DNA of 58,037 bases. Origin: Gordonia hirsuta DSM 44140 = NBRC 16056. Lineage in GTDB: Bacteria > Actinomycetota > Actinomycetes > Mycobacteriales > Mycobacteriaceae. Location: assembly GCF_000333015.1 (NCBI RefSeq), contig NZ_BANT01000024.1:1-58037 (forward strand), given 5' to 3'. How positions within the stretch are numbered: position 1 is the first letter of the stretch; every line of letters begins with the position of its first letter. A program made the translations under genes and the position numbers. The notes below the pieces were generated by a model. That model ran no database searches and was not told the DNA's origin. It saw only the letters and a program-made list of their open reading frames with translations. Below are positions 40,501 through 49,628 of this stretch, in pieces.

Positions 40501-41267
40501 AGCAGCTTCGGACTGCTCATCGCCAGTGGATTGATGGTGATGTCGCCGGGCATCAGGAAGTACAGGACCAGAGTGACGATCTGCACGATGTTGTTCAGCA
40601 CCGGTGCCCAGGCCCCGGGTTTGAACACGTTCTTCATGTTCAGGATGGCCATGAACAGCGCCGAGAGGCCGTAGAACAGGATCTCCGGCAGCAGCAGATA
40701 GGCCAGGGCCGTGGTCAGCGGCCGGTCCACCTTGCCGTCGCCCACGTTCAGGGCGGTCAGCACGGGGGCGGCGATCAGGGCGGCGATCGTGGCCACGGTC
40801 AGAATCGCCAGTGTCAGGGTGAAGATCCGGTTGATGAAGCCGGCGCCACCGTCGGGGTCTTCGGTCTCGGCCCGCACGAGCACCGGAATGACGATCGCGG
40901 TGAGCACCGCACCCAGCACGACCTCGGCGATCATATTGGGCAGCACATAGGCGGCCTGGAAGGCCGACGACACCGCGGGCCCGAGCATCGCCAGCACCAG
41001 GACGGTACGGATGAATCCGGTGATACGGCTGGTCAGAGTGGCGATCGCGATGGATCCGCCGGTGCGCATCACCGAGGCGTCGGAATCGTCCACCGCACTG
41101 CGGGCGGCGGCATTCTCCTCGTCGATCGCGGTTTCGGCGAGCAGATGCGGCTCGGCTCCGTCGGCCAACGGACGAGCCCCGCCGGCCTCGTGTCTGCCCG
41201 GGGACGGTGGGGTGCGGCGCGGACCATGCGCAGCCGGCTGCTCGGGGCGTTCACGGCGTGAGTTCAC
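37545..41267 (-). CDS. murJ: Lipid II flippase MurJ with pseudokinase and outer domain
   Basis: 1240 residues. A MurJ/MviN transporter of 14 helices fills about 65-610. A linker leads to a kinase-like domain (about 740-990, starting RYRLLESHGGTATMAFWRAQ) that lacks the catalytic Lys, HRD and DFG motifs, so it is a pseudokinase. A membrane helix (about 1037-1062) is followed by an outside discoidin-like domain. Same plan as M. tuberculosis Rv3910, whose pseudokinase is phosphorylated by PknB and binds FhaA. It flips lipid II for wall growth. The GTG start overlaps the DUF6049 stop (GTGA). Confidence 0.96.
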   Translation of the reverse strand: MNSRRERPEQPAAHGPRRTPPSPGRHEAGGARPLADGAEPHLLAETAIDEENAAARSAVDDSDASVMRTGGSIAIATLTSRITGFIRTVLVLAMLGPAVSSAFQAAYVLPNMIAEVVLGAVLTAIVIPVLVRAETEDPDGGAGFINRIFTLTLAILTVATIAALIAAPVLTALNVGDGKVDRPLTTALAYLLLPEILFYGLSALFMAILNMKNVFKPGAWAPVLNNIVQIVTLVLYFLMPGDITINPLAMSSPKLLVLGVGTTLGVVVQAAILLPYLKRAGIRLRIQWGIDARLRRFGNMAVAIVFYVLILQIGLVVTYRIAAAATDSGIAVYATSWQLLQLPYGVLGVTILTAIMPRLSRNAAAEDTDAVVDDMSLATRLTMLALLPTVAYMTLFGPALGVAIFNFGHFDATDAEQLGSVLAWGAFTLIPYAMTLVQLRVFYAREDAWTPTVMVLGITVVKVASSYVGPVLFTDQELVVRWLALSNGLGYLVGAVVGHFLLYRTLGRAKMRHVTRTTLLTLGVSIGVAAAVWLVAHLTGFSQMSTHAGKIGSLVYLGITGVVVLAVIYLILVALRIPDMVTISGSILRLVGRFIPAVAARQSAATDRSAVDATTLTVQFPRISTDEALPYSGQVEVRRRFDRGSASWQEYGVTSGGAAGETTVIPLIGAVADLPPSRQRTRAVPAQDASAQTPPDPTTRSTAQVPPRTGLPPMTQQPPAPTPPRGPRLMPGAAIAGGRYRLLESHGGTATMAFWRAQDTQLNREVGLTFVDPDQQAPPYRPEDRDQWPDAPQAILNRTRRLGQLHSAGVARILDVVRSASGGVVVTEWIAGSSLAEVAADGPSAAGAARAVRALAAGAEAAHRAGAALSIDHPDRIRISTDGDAVLAFPAVLAEADRASDVRGLGAVLYALLLDRWPLDGRTGQTVVTAQAQQGPVGGFTPAAPDPKNPAQPIAPAAVKPQIPFEISAVAVRALAGAQAIRTAGTVQHILDQATVVDLATDVIPRVGETRAPVSVAPLSRTRKERLLGEGDAGKRNGALLVATALFLVFLVLALILWLADPFGGDDAHDVDAFLGQDTTSASAPPSAPKQATPVVPVGVSIFDPEGESDRSAAENVENVLSGGKPPWQTSQYRGTGEFGGLKDGIGLLVELDKGASVDQVRIVTPTPGFTVEFRTTDQADPNLAATSVVGGGTAGKKVSTFALDAPATSRYLLIWITELGRVEPDRYQTIIDRIVLSGS

Positions 41268-43756
41268 GAATCCTCCGGGTGCGCTGCTTCGACGTGTTCG
41301 TGCCGGGCCCTGTCGAGGCGTTCTTCGTAGGGGGTCGATGCTTGCCGAAGCTCTTCGGCATCCGGTTCGGGACGATCCTCGTCGGCCGGATCGGACTGAC
41401 CGCGGAAACGATGCCAGAGACGCCGGGCGGTCAGCAGCACCAGCACCGTCGCCGCGGCCACGGTGATCCAGAACAGCGGTTTGCCGTAGGCATTGGTGTA
41501 GATCTCCAGCGTCACCGGGTCGCTGAGCGGAACCCCGGTGGAGGTCACCATCGCGATCTGCACGGTGGCGCTCTCGGAACTGGATGCATGCGTGCCGATC
41601 TGAATCTGGCGGGTACCGATCGGGGGGATCTCCTGCACGCCCACGTCGCCGACGTTGAGCGCGGCCGGAGCCTGGATGTCCATGCGGACCCGGATCGGCA
41701 GCGCCAGATCGTTGCGGACGATCAGCAGCAGCGGACTGCGCTCGGAGGCCAGCGTGTATCGCCCGCCGGGGTCGAGCAGGGCCACCGCCTCGACCATGCG
41801 CCTGAGCGTCGCGGTGGTCCCGGCGACCCGCATCTCCCGCAGCTCCCGGGCCGTGGCGACGGTCTGCGACTGCGGGGTGGTCACCGCCCGCAGCATGTCC
41901 TCCTGCAACGGCGCCACATAGGTCTGCGGGCTGGTGACGGTATCGCGCGAGCCGACCAGGGCGCCCTGCAACTGCGCGGTGAGAGCCAGATCGGCCCGGA
42001 TCTCCTGGGCGCCGGCGCTGCTCACCGGGAAACCGCCGGCCACCAGGGGATCGACGTCACCGGGGGTCACCAGGGCGGTGGGCTCGGTGGCCTCGGGCAG
42101 ATATTCGATCATCTCGGCGAGCCCGACCGGACGGGCGGTACCCGAGGCGATCAGCAGATCAGCCATGCCCAGCAGGGTCGCCGCATCGTCGGGGGTCGGG
42201 GCCCAATAGGTCGGCGGCATGATCATCGCGCTGCGGCCGATGATCGGTGCCGGAGCGCCCTCGTCGGGAACGGTCAGCGCGGGAAAGGCCAGGGCCGCGG
42301 CCGCGCTCTGCCGCCGGCTGAGCGGTGATTCCCCGCGCAGGCTCGGCTGCTGCCAGCCGGGGATGATCGACGGAACCACCGGACCGGTCCCGGCCGCACC
42401 GATGGCGGCCGAGATCGGCACCGCATAGGTCTGCAGGGCGATCGGCCCGGACTGGTAGCGGCCCTGCTCGTCGCGCCCGGCCGGTGCCACCGCCGAGGAG
42501 GCGACCGCCGCCATCAGCCGGTCCTGGCCCACGAGCACCTCGCGGCCGGCCTGCGACAGGGTGCCCACCGCCGGGATGGTGATCCCGCGCAGCGAGGTGA
42601 CCCCGAGCAGGGCGTCGACGATGTCGGCGACGCCGTTCACCGCGGTCGCGGTCAGCTGGTCGTCCCCGATGACCGCCAGCGAATCCAGCCCGGCCTGCGC
42701 GAACGGCAGGGCGGTCACACACAGTTCCTGGGCCAGTTTGCGCAGCTTACCGAGCCAGGCGCGGGCGGCCTCCTGGCCGGCGCCCGGGCTGGTGGCGGCC
42801 CGAGGATCGACCGGATCATCGCTGACCAGATAACCCAGCGTCATCCCGTGCACGGTGACCAGCAGATCGGGATCGATCGCCAGGCACAGACCGCTGCGGA
42901 CCCGTTCGTCGAACCGGTCGCCGGTGGTCAGCTCGCTCAGCGACTCGAGCTGGGAACCGAGCCGGCCCTCCGGACGCAGCGAGGCGGCCAGATCGTCGCT
43001 GATCAGCCGGACCGGTTCGGTGCGGCCGCCCAGGCCGCCGGGTGCCAGTTGGGGCGGAGCGGCCAGCGGCCAGATCATCGTCAGGGCGGCCGGTGCCGAG
43101 GTGTCCGGCGCCAGGGAGCCGTCCCGGCCCAGCCGGGGATCGGCGCCCTCATAGACCGGGTCGACGAAGCCGCTCGCCCGGCCGGGATCGGCGGGCAATG
43201 ACAGCACCGGCAGCAGTGTGCGCGAGTCGGCCACCGAGACCACCCCTACCGACTCGGGTGTGCCGATCACATTGACCAGCAGCGGGTACACACCGGTATC
43301 GGTGATCTGCAGGCCGCCGGGACCGGCGATGGGTACTTCGATGTCGACGTCGGTGCTCTGCCCCGGATCGAGGGTGCCCGATACGGTGCGCAGTGCCGTG
43401 ATCGCCGGGAAGCCGGCCGAGGAGGCCATCAGCCCGGTGCGCAGCTGGACGGCATCGGTCAGTGCCGAGCCGGCCTGCAGCCGCACTCGCACCTCGCTGA
43501 TGGGCCGGTCGAAGGTGTTGGTCAGGCGGCCCCGTACCCGCACGGTGTCACCGTCGGCGCTGGTCACTGTGGAGGGGGTGATCTCGGTGAGGCTCAACCG
43601 GGCGTATTCGGGTTCGACGGCGCGGGCGGTGCCGGCGCCCAGCAGCGGGGCGATGCCGAGGCCGAGGACCAGCAGCAGAGTCCCGAGGAGGGTGGACAGG
43701 ACAGCGGCCGAGCGCCGCGCCGATTCAGCTGCCACCGTCGGCACGGGTGCCGGCAT
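41264..43756 (-). CDS. Secreted/membrane-anchored DUF6049 protein (Rv3909-like)
   Basis: About 830 residues from the ATG at 43756. A hydrophobic segment near the start ([20 protein letters not shown]) ends in a signal-peptide-like [11 protein letters not shown] large outside region with Ig-like strands follows, and one C-terminal membrane helix ([20 protein letters not shown]) with an acidic/basic cytoplasmic tail. The gene sits between the NUDIX gene and murJ, as in mycobacteria, overlapping both. Function unknown, but the fixed position points to wall synthesis. In-frame GTGs at 43744 and 43735, nearer the NUDIX stop, are other possible starts. Confidence 0.9.
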   Translation of the reverse strand: MPAPVPTVAAESARRSAAVLSTLLGTLLLVLGLGIAPLLGAGTARAVEPEYARLSLTEITPSTVTSADGDTVRVRGRLTNTFDRPISEVRVRLQAGSALTDAVQLRTGLMASSAGFPAITALRTVSGTLDPGQSTDVDIEVPIAGPGGLQITDTGVYPLLVNVIGTPESVGVVSVADSRTLLPVLSLPADPGRASGFVDPVYEGADPRLGRDGSLAPDTSAPAALTMIWPLAAPPQLAPGGLGGRTEPVRLISDDLAASLRPEGRLGSQLESLSELTTGDRFDERVRSGLCLAIDPDLLVTVHGMTLGYLVSDDPVDPRAATSPGAGQEAARAWLGKLRKLAQELCVTALPFAQAGLDSLAVIGDDQLTATAVNGVADIVDALLGVTSLRGITIPAVGTLSQAGREVLVGQDRLMAAVASSAVAPAGRDEQGRYQSGPIALQTYAVPISAAIGAAGTGPVVPSIIPGWQQPSLRGESPLSRRQSAAAALAFPALTVPDEGAPAPIIGRSAMIMPPTYWAPTPDDAATLLGMADLLIASGTARPVGLAEMIEYLPEATEPTALVTPGDVDPLVAGGFPVSSAGAQEIRADLALTAQLQGALVGSRDTVTSPQTYVAPLQEDMLRAVTTPQSQTVATARELREMRVAGTTATLRRMVEAVALLDPGGRYTLASERSPLLLIVRNDLALPIRVRMDIQAPAALNVGDVGVQEIPPIGTRQIQIGTHASSSESATVQIAMVTSTGVPLSDPVTLEIYTNAYGKPLFWITVAAATVLVLLTARRLWHRFRGQSDPADEDRPEPDAEELRQASTPYEERLDRARHEHVEAAHPEDS

Positions 43757-44702
43757 TGGGTCGCCGAGACCGGCGTCGACGGCGCCGCGACTTGGCCGGT
43801 GGTGGCTCGTTGCGGCGCTGGTTGCGGGCGGCGGCGGCTTTCTCATAGTCGTTCGGCTCGGTGCGGCTGGCCTCGGCCTGGTTCCGGGCCAGCCGGTCGG
43901 GATCGCTGCGGAGATCGGCGATCACCGCCTCGGCCGTCCGGGCGAGTCGTCGCTCGTCAGAGTACGTCAGCCTGCGCGGCAATTCGGTGAGCGGCACCCA
44001 GGCGACCGCGGCGACCTCGTAATCGGTGTCCGAGAGCACCCCGTCGACGTACTTGAGCAGATAGTGGTGCACGGTCTTGTGGATCCGCCGGCCCTCGCTG
44101 ACGAACCAGTAGTCGATCTTCCCCAGCGGTGCGACCACAGCGCCGGTGATCCCGGTCTCCTCAGAGATCTCCCGGATCGCGGTCTGCTCGGTGGTCTCAC
44201 CGGTTTCGATGTGTCCCTTGGGCAACGACCACATCATCCGGCCGCGCCGATCGATGCGGGCGATCAGCACCGCCTGCAGCTGATCGAAGGGCTCGTCCAG
44301 GTTCGACAGCACCAGACCGCCGGCGGAGGTCTCCCGAACGGTGCGCAGCCGCTGCCCGCCCCCGGCCTGGGGACGGTTCTGTTGCGCAGGCCGGGGTTTT
44401 CCGTGCGGACGGCGGCTGGTGGGAGGCATCGCCGCCGGTGTCCCGGGTTTGGGTTCGGCAGTCCGCCGGGGCGGGGCCGGCGTCGTCTCGGCCGGGCCGC
44501 CGGAGCGAGTCGCTGCAGCGTTGCCAGTGGTCTTGGCCTGCGACGATTGCTGCTGCCCGCCGGCAGCGGCACCGCCTTTACCGCGGCGACGGCCGCGGCG
44601 CCGTCCCCGGCGGTTGCGGCGCGGACCCGGTGTCTGCGGGTCGCCGGATGCCGGACCGTCGTTCACGACGTCCGGTCGGCTCACCGGTGACTCAGCAGAC
44701 AC
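43725..44702 (-). CDS. NUDIX hydrolase (MutT4-like)
   Basis: 325 residues. A basic, Gly/Pro/Gln-rich N-terminal half (about 1-125) with [14 protein letters not shown] is likely disordered and may bind nucleic acid. The NUDIX box is complete: [20 protein letters not shown] with the following TG. A basic C-terminal tail follows. It hydrolyses a nucleoside diphosphate linked to some group; Rv3908 (MutT4) is the positional match. Start GTG, with TAGAGT 6 bases upstream. First gene of NUDIX-DUF6049-murJ. Confidence 0.92.
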   Translation of the reverse strand: MSAESPVSRPDVVNDGPASGDPQTPGPRRNRRGRRRGRRRGKGGAAAGGQQQSSQAKTTGNAAATRSGGPAETTPAPPRRTAEPKPGTPAAMPPTSRRPHGKPRPAQQNRPQAGGGQRLRTVRETSAGGLVLSNLDEPFDQLQAVLIARIDRRGRMMWSLPKGHIETGETTEQTAIREISEETGITGAVVAPLGKIDYWFVSEGRRIHKTVHHYLLKYVDGVLSDTDYEVAAVAWVPLTELPRRLTYSDERRLARTAEAVIADLRSDPDRLARNQAEASRTEPNDYEKAAAARNQRRNEPPPAKSRRRRRRSRRPNAGTRADGGS

Positions 44703-44708
44703 ACCCTG

Positions 44709-44743
44709 ACTCTATCTGCTCTTAACTCGGCGTTCGTTAGGCT
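44709..44743. promoter_or_regulatory. Divergent leaderless promoters of the NUDIX gene and pcnA
   Basis: TAGAGT (44714-44709, minus) lies 6 bases before the NUDIX GTG. TAGGCT (44738-44743, plus) lies 8 bases before the pcnA ATG. Confidence 0.5.
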
Positions 44744-44751
44744 GGGATCTC

Positions 44752-46215
44752 ATGACCGACCGTGATTCCGCCGCCATCGCCGTCGATCGAACGCAGCGGC
44801 GAGCCCGGTTGCTCGCCGCCGCGGCGATCACACTGCGGGACTTGAGCGATGTCTTCACCCCGCTGGCCGAGCGTTTCGCCCGCCACGGGCACGAGCTGTA
44901 CCTTGTCGGCGGCAGTGTGCGCGATGCCGTGCTCGGCCGGCTCGGCAACGACCTGGACTTCACCACCGATGCACGGCCGGAGACGATCGCCGAGATCCTC
45001 GGGGAGTGGGCCGAAGCGGTGTGGACCACCGGTATCGAATTCGGCACCGTCAGCGGGGTCAAGGACGGCAACACCGTCGAGATCACCACCTACCGCTCCG
45101 ATGTCTACGACCGCATCGGACGCAACCCGGCCGTCACCTTCGGCGACACCCTCGAAGACGACCTGATCCGCCGGGACTTCCGCGTCAACGCGATGGCGGT
45201 CAAGCTGAATCCGGACGGCACCCAGGAGTTCTGCGATCCGCTCGACGGGATGGACGATCTGCTGGCCGGGGTCATCGACACCCCCGCGGCCCCGGAGGAC
45301 TCGTTCAACGACGACCCGCTCCGGATGCTGCGCGGTCTGCGCTTCGTCTCCCAGCTGGGCTTCACCCTGTCGGACCGGACCCTGGCGGCGATCACAGCGA
45401 TGGCCGCGCAGATCGACCGCATCACCGCCGAACGCATCCAGGTGGAACTGGACAAGCTGATCTGCGGGGAACATCCGATCGAAGCCATCGATCTGCTGGT
45501 GAGCACCGGGCTGGCCGATCGGCTGCTGCCGGAGATCCCGGGGATGCAGTTGACCATCGACGAGCACCATCAGCACAAGGACGTCTACCAGCATTCGCTG
45601 ACCGTGCTCCAACAGGCGATCGCGCTGGAGGACGGTGGCCCCGACCCGGTGCTGCGCTGGGCGGCTCTGCTGCACGACATCGGAAAGCCGGCGACCCGGC
45701 GGCACGAGCCGGGCGGCGGTGTCAGCTTCCACCATCACGAGGTGGTCGGCGCCAAGATGGTCCGCAAGCGTATGCGGGCACTGAAATACTCCAAGGCGAT
45801 GGTCGACGACGTCTCCCAGCTGGTCTTCCTGCATCTGCGGTTCCACGGCTACGGCGAGGGCCGCTGGACCGATTCGGCGGTGCGCCGGTATGTGACCGAC
45901 GCCGGTCCCCTGCTGGACCGGCTGCACAAGCTGGTGCGGGCCGACTGCACCACGCGCAACCGGCGGCGCGCACGGCGGCTCCAGGAGACCTACGACGGTC
46001 TGGAGGAGCGGATCACGCAGCTGCAGGCCGCCGAGGATCTGGAGCGTGTCCGACCCGATCTGGACGGCAACGCGATCATGGAACTGCTCGGGATCCCCGC
46101 CGGTCCACAGGTCGGCGAGGCCTGGCGGTATCTGAAGGAGTTGCGGCTGGACTCGGGGCCGCTGTCGCGGGACGAGGCCGAGGCGGCTCTTCTGCAGTGG
46201 TGGGAGCAGCGGTAG
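44752..46215 (+). CDS. pcnA: CCA tRNA nucleotidyltransferase
   Basis: 487 residues. Class II nucleotidyltransferase head: LVGGSVRDAVLGRLGNDLDF with the metal-binding DLD, a RNA-binding region (DPLRMLRGLRFVSQLGF), and an HD domain (LLHDIGKPATRR, then FHHHEVVG). It adds or repairs the 3' CCA of tRNAs. This is useful here because tRNA-Ala in this window lacks an encoded CCA. Matches Rv3907c. Confidence 0.95.
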   Translation: MTDRDSAAIAVDRTQRRARLLAAAAITLRDLSDVFTPLAERFARHGHELYLVGGSVRDAVLGRLGNDLDFTTDARPETIAEILGEWAEAVWTTGIEFGTVSGVKDGNTVEITTYRSDVYDRIGRNPAVTFGDTLEDDLIRRDFRVNAMAVKLNPDGTQEFCDPLDGMDDLLAGVIDTPAAPEDSFNDDPLRMLRGLRFVSQLGFTLSDRTLAAITAMAAQIDRITAERIQVELDKLICGEHPIEAIDLLVSTGLADRLLPEIPGMQLTIDEHHQHKDVYQHSLTVLQQAIALEDGGPDPVLRWAALLHDIGKPATRRHEPGGGVSFHHHEVVGAKMVRKRMRALKYSKAMVDDVSQLVFLHLRFHGYGEGRWTDSAVRRYVTDAGPLLDRLHKLVRADCTTRNRRRARRLQETYDGLEERITQLQAAEDLERVRPDLDGNAIMELLGIPAGPQVGEAWRYLKELRLDSGPLSRDEAEAALLQWWEQR

Positions 46216-46224
46216 ATTACCGGT
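46213..46224 (+). promoter_or_regulatory. Leaderless promoter overlapping the pcnA stop codon
   Basis: TAGATT (46213-46218) is followed by 6 bases and the ATG of the EgtE-like gene. Its first three bases are the pcnA stop codon. Confidence 0.45.
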
Positions 46225-47316
46225 ATGTACTGCAGCGATCTGGGTGAACAGTGGCACGCGGCCCGTATCGAACCGACGATCGCGCACCTGGACTCGGCGG
46301 CGGCCGGCCGCTCGTCGTCGGCGGTGATCGACACCATCACCGACCACCTGTGGCGCGAGGCCGAACACGGTTCGCAAGTGGCCGCGCAGGAGCAGGAGCA
46401 GGCACTGGCCCGAGGTCGTCGTGCCCTGGCCTCGCTCATCGGGCACACCCCCGATGAGCTCAGCTACCGCGACAGCGCTCGCTCGTGCCTGCGTGTCCTG
46501 CTGCACTACTGGAACCTGCCGATCGCCTCGACGGTGTGGGTTGCGGCCAACGAGTTCGGGCCGAACCTGGACCAGTTCGAGCAGCGCGGCATCGCCGTAC
46601 GCGCCATGCCCTCGCGCGACGTGTACGGGCATGTCGACGTCGATGCGCTGGAGAACATGCTGCAGTTCGAGCAGCCCGACTTCATCCACGTCTGCCAGAT
46701 CGGCGCTGCTGGCGGTGTGGTGCAGCCCGTGCACGAGATCGTCGAGGTCGCCCACCACGCCGAGGTCCCGGTGGTGGTCGATATGGCCCAGTCGGTCGGC
46801 CACGTCCCCACCGTCACCGGCGCCGACATCGTCTACGGCACCGCACGCAAATGGCTCACCGGTCCGCGAGCGATCGGTTTCATCGCGGTGCGCGCCGACG
46901 CGATCCGGCCGGTGACCATCGAGTCGTCGGAACGCTACGTCGCCGGGGCCCTGGGTCTGGGACAGGCGGTGGCCGAACTGCAGGACATCGGCCAGCAGGT
47001 GGTTTACCGCGAACTGGCCCACATCGGCCGCACCGTGCGGGAGCGGCTCACCGGAATCGCATCCTGGGAGGTCCTCGAACCGGTCGAGGAGCCGTCGGCG
47101 CTGGTGACGTTGCTGCCGCCACCTGGGTGGCAGCCCAGCGACGTGGCCGCCGCCCAGCGGCGCCTGCAGGAGTCGGGAATCCTGGTGACCTGCGCCGACT
47201 CCTGGCGCGCACCGCTCGCCGGCGAGCAGTCCGTGCTGCGGATCTCCCCGCATCTGGATCTGCGCCGCTCGGAGCTCGATGCGCTGGCCGGTCAGCTCCG
47301 GACCATGGGCTACTGA
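46225..47316 (+). CDS. PLP-dependent class V aminotransferase-fold enzyme, EgtE-like
   Basis: 363 residues. Asp186 and Gln189 (VVDMAQSVGH) hold the cofactor, and Lys209 in GTARKWLTGPRAIGF would form the Schiff base. The KW-x-GPR pattern is that of EgtE, the C-S lyase of ergothioneine synthesis, and related isopenicillin-epimerase-like enzymes. No egtA, B, C or D gene is nearby, so the role is uncertain; it could be a related cysteine desulfurase-like enzyme. Confidence 0.8.
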   Translation: MYCSDLGEQWHAARIEPTIAHLDSAAAGRSSSAVIDTITDHLWREAEHGSQVAAQEQEQALARGRRALASLIGHTPDELSYRDSARSCLRVLLHYWNLPIASTVWVAANEFGPNLDQFEQRGIAVRAMPSRDVYGHVDVDALENMLQFEQPDFIHVCQIGAAGGVVQPVHEIVEVAHHAEVPVVVDMAQSVGHVPTVTGADIVYGTARKWLTGPRAIGFIAVRADAIRPVTIESSERYVAGALGLGQAVAELQDIGQQVVYRELAHIGRTVRERLTGIASWEVLEPVEEPSALVTLLPPPGWQPSDVAAAQRRLQESGILVTCADSWRAPLAGEQSVLRISPHLDLRRSELDALAGQLRTMGY

Positions 47317-47381
47317 CCGTCCCCGACACACCGGCGGCGCTCGCGGGGGAACCCGACCGGCCCCCGGTGCGTCTAACCGAT

Positions 47382-47747
47382 ATGGACCCCCTCGAGTACT
47401 TCTTCGGTGTCGGCGACGGTGAACTCTCGGTCTGGCACTCCCCCGCCGACCTGGATCTGGACGGCGACGGGATACCCGATGCGGTGGCCCTGGACTTCGA
47501 CGGCGACGGGCTGATCGACGATGCGATGTGGGATTCCGACGGCGACGGCGTAGCCGACCGGGTGCTGCTGGACGTCGCCGCCGACGGCACCGCCGCGGCG
47601 GTCTTCGCCGACAGCGGCCTGGGCCTGTGGGATCAGCCGATCGTCCGGCTGCCCGTCGACGTGGACGGGGACGGGCGGCCCGATCATTTCCTGGAAGACA
47701 CCGACGGTGACGGGATCGCCGATCGTGTGGTCGACGGACCGGGGTAG
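47382..47747 (+). CDS. Protein with five DxDxDG calcium-type loops
   Basis: 121 residues from the ATG at 47382 (starts further upstream are possible). Five acidic loops: DLDLDGDGIPD, DFDGDGLIDD, DSDGDGVADR, DVDGDGRPDH and DTDGDGIADR, as in thrombospondin-3 or dockerin-like calcium sites. No signal peptide or membrane helix is seen. It is the positional match of Rv3906c, annotated there from similarity to pullulanase. The last 64 bases overlap the 3' end of the convergent MFS gene. Confidence 0.8.
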   Translation: MDPLEYFFGVGDGELSVWHSPADLDLDGDGIPDAVALDFDGDGLIDDAMWDSDGDGVADRVLLDVAADGTAAAVFADSGLGLWDQPIVRLPVDVDGDGRPDHFLEDTDGDGIADRVVDGPG

Positions 47748-49003
47748 CCGCCGCGGCGCGGATGCCGCAGCCACACCACTGCGGCGCCGAGCAGGTAGAG
47801 ACAGGAGGCGAAGACCACCGGTCCGGGGGCGAAGCCGTCGGCCGGCAGCACGACGGCACCCAGGAACATCGCCGCGACGAAGGCGACGTTGAAGATCGCG
47901 TCCTGGACGGCGAAGACCTGCCCGCGGTAGGTATCGGAGATATCGGCCTGCATGGCCAGATCACCGCAGAGTTTCACCGTCTGCCCGGCCAGCCCCAGCA
48001 GCAGGGCACCCCCGCAGATCGTCGTCCAGCTCAGATACAGCAGACCCAGTTCGGCACCGGCGGCCACCAGCAGCGCCCCCGCGATGGTCCAGCGCCGACC
48101 GATCCGATGCACCAGCACCGGGGTGGTGAAGGCGGCCGCCAGTGCGCCGACCGCGACACCGGCTCCCAGCACCACGATCGCGCCGACGTCGTGCCCGCGG
48201 ATCGGCCCCAGGTCGCTGGTGCGCACCAGCAACAGCATCATCAGCGAGTTGATCCCGAAGACGAAGCGGTGCACCCCGATCGCGGCCAGCACGGTGGCCA
48301 CGGTGGTGGTGGTCGCGGCTGCCCGCACACCGTGACCCAGCCCGTGCGCCACCGCGAACAGGGCCGAACGGCCGGCGTCGTCGGGCTGATCGGGTCCCAG
48401 GAACCGGCGGGGGAAGCCGGCGGCCAGCAGCCCGGAGACCAGAGTGATCACCGCGCCGGCCAGCAGGGTGGCCGCCGACCCGGCATCGTCGGCCCCGAAG
48501 ATCGCGCGCAGCATGCTCGACAGACCGAAACCGGCGGCCAGGAGTCCAGCACCCAGGGTGGTGAAGAAGGCGTTCATCTCGATCAGCACGTCCCGGGAGG
48601 CGACGTGCGGCAGGGACGCCGACAGCCCCGAGGCGATGAACCGGCTGGCCCCGGTCACCGTCAGGGCCGCGAGCAGCACCACCGCATCCGGCGCGCCGGT
48701 GCCCATCGCCAGGGCCACCGAGGCGATGGCGGCGGCCCGGAAGACGTTGACCCAGAGCAGCACCCGCCGCCGGTCCCAGTGGTCCAGGAGGGCGCCGGCG
48801 AACGGGCCGATCACCGAGTACGGCAGCAGCAGGACCGCGAAGCCCGCGGCGATCGCCAGCGCGTCGGAGTGCCGGTCGGGATTGAACAGGATCGACAACG
48901 CCAGCGCGGCCTGGAACGCGCCCTCGCTGAGCTGGCTGGTCAGCCGCACCAGCAGCAAGCGCCACAGGCCCGGCGAATGACCCAGCGATCGGAGGAATCC
49001 CAC
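47684..49003 (-). CDS. MFS transporter
   Basis: 439 residues from GTG 49003, twelve hydrophobic helices, with the MFS loop 2-3 motif GALLDHWDRRRVLLW. The family resembles MFS_3/enterobactin-exporter-like permeases; substrate unknown. A TACTGT 6 bases before the GTG supports this start; an ATG 25 bases earlier would add 8 residues. Divergent from yqgE with only 36 bases between start codons. Confidence 0.9.
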   Translation of the reverse strand: MGFLRSLGHSPGLWRLLLVRLTSQLSEGAFQAALALSILFNPDRHSDALAIAAGFAVLLLPYSVIGPFAGALLDHWDRRRVLLWVNVFRAAAIASVALAMGTGAPDAVVLLAALTVTGASRFIASGLSASLPHVASRDVLIEMNAFFTTLGAGLLAAGFGLSSMLRAIFGADDAGSAATLLAGAVITLVSGLLAAGFPRRFLGPDQPDDAGRSALFAVAHGLGHGVRAAATTTTVATVLAAIGVHRFVFGINSLMMLLLVRTSDLGPIRGHDVGAIVVLGAGVAVGALAAAFTTPVLVHRIGRRWTIAGALLVAAGAELGLLYLSWTTICGGALLLGLAGQTVKLCGDLAMQADISDTYRGQVFAVQDAIFNVAFVAAMFLGAVVLPADGFAPGPVVFASCLYLLGAAVVWLRHPRRGGYPGPSTTRSAIPSPSVSSRK

Positions 49004-49009
49004 CGGTCG

Positions 49010-49033
49010 ACAGTAGCCCGGATATGCCATGAT
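49010..49033. promoter_or_regulatory. Overlapping divergent promoters, MFS gene and yqgE
   Basis: TACTGT (49015-49010, minus), 6 bases from the MFS GTG. CATGAT (49028-49033, plus), 6 bases from the yqgE GTG. The -35 region of each would fall on the other's -10, so the two should compete for polymerase. Confidence 0.4.
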
Positions 49034-49039
49034 GGATCG

Positions 49040-49627
49040 GTGGCTGGCGATGAGTACCGCGACCCGGCGCAGGTCCGCCCGGGTTCTGTGCTGATCGCAT
49101 CGACATCGCTGATCGGCCCCACGTTCGTGCGCACCGTCATCTACGTGATTGAGCACGACGAATACGGCACCCTCGGGGTGGTGCTCAACCGGATGAGCCA
49201 GGCCGCCGTCTTCAACGTGCTGCCCCAGTGGTCGGAGCTGGCCGCCTCCCCGCGCGCGGTGTTCATCGGCGGACCGGTGCAGACCGAGTCGGCGGTCTGT
49301 CTGGGCGTGGTCAAGACCGGCACCGACCTGGAGACACAGCCGAGACTGCACCAGGTTCGCGGCCCGGTGTGCATGGTCGACCTGGACGCCGATCCCGACG
49401 ACCTAGAAACGGTCCTCACCGGGGTCCGGATCTTCGCCGGGTATGCCGGCTGGGGTGCCGGTCAGCTCGACGACGAGATCACCGAAGGCAGTTGGCTGGT
49501 CACCACCGGTCTGCCGTCGGATCTGCTGGCACCGGCCACCGTCGACGTCTGGAACGAGGTGCTGCGCCGCCAGGAGTGGCCGCTACCGCTGCTGGCCACC
49601 TACCCCGCCGACACCCTGACCAACTGA
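49040..49627 (+). CDS. YqgE/AlgH family protein (UPF0301)
   Basis: 195 residues from GTG. The family core is clear: PGSVLIASTSLIGPTFVRTV, YGTLGVVLNRMS, VFIGGPVQTESAVCL and GYAGWGAGQLDDEI. Function unsettled; in other bacteria linked to regulation. The GTG gives the usual N-terminus; the open frame far upstream is antisense of the MFS gene. Followed one base later by dedA. Confidence 0.94.
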   Translation: MAGDEYRDPAQVRPGSVLIASTSLIGPTFVRTVIYVIEHDEYGTLGVVLNRMSQAAVFNVLPQWSELAASPRAVFIGGPVQTESAVCLGVVKTGTDLETQPRLHQVRGPVCMVDLDADPDDLETVLTGVRIFAGYAGWGAGQLDDEITEGSWLVTTGLPSDLLAPATVDVWNEVLRRQEWPLPLLATYPADTLTN

Positions 49628-49628
49628 A

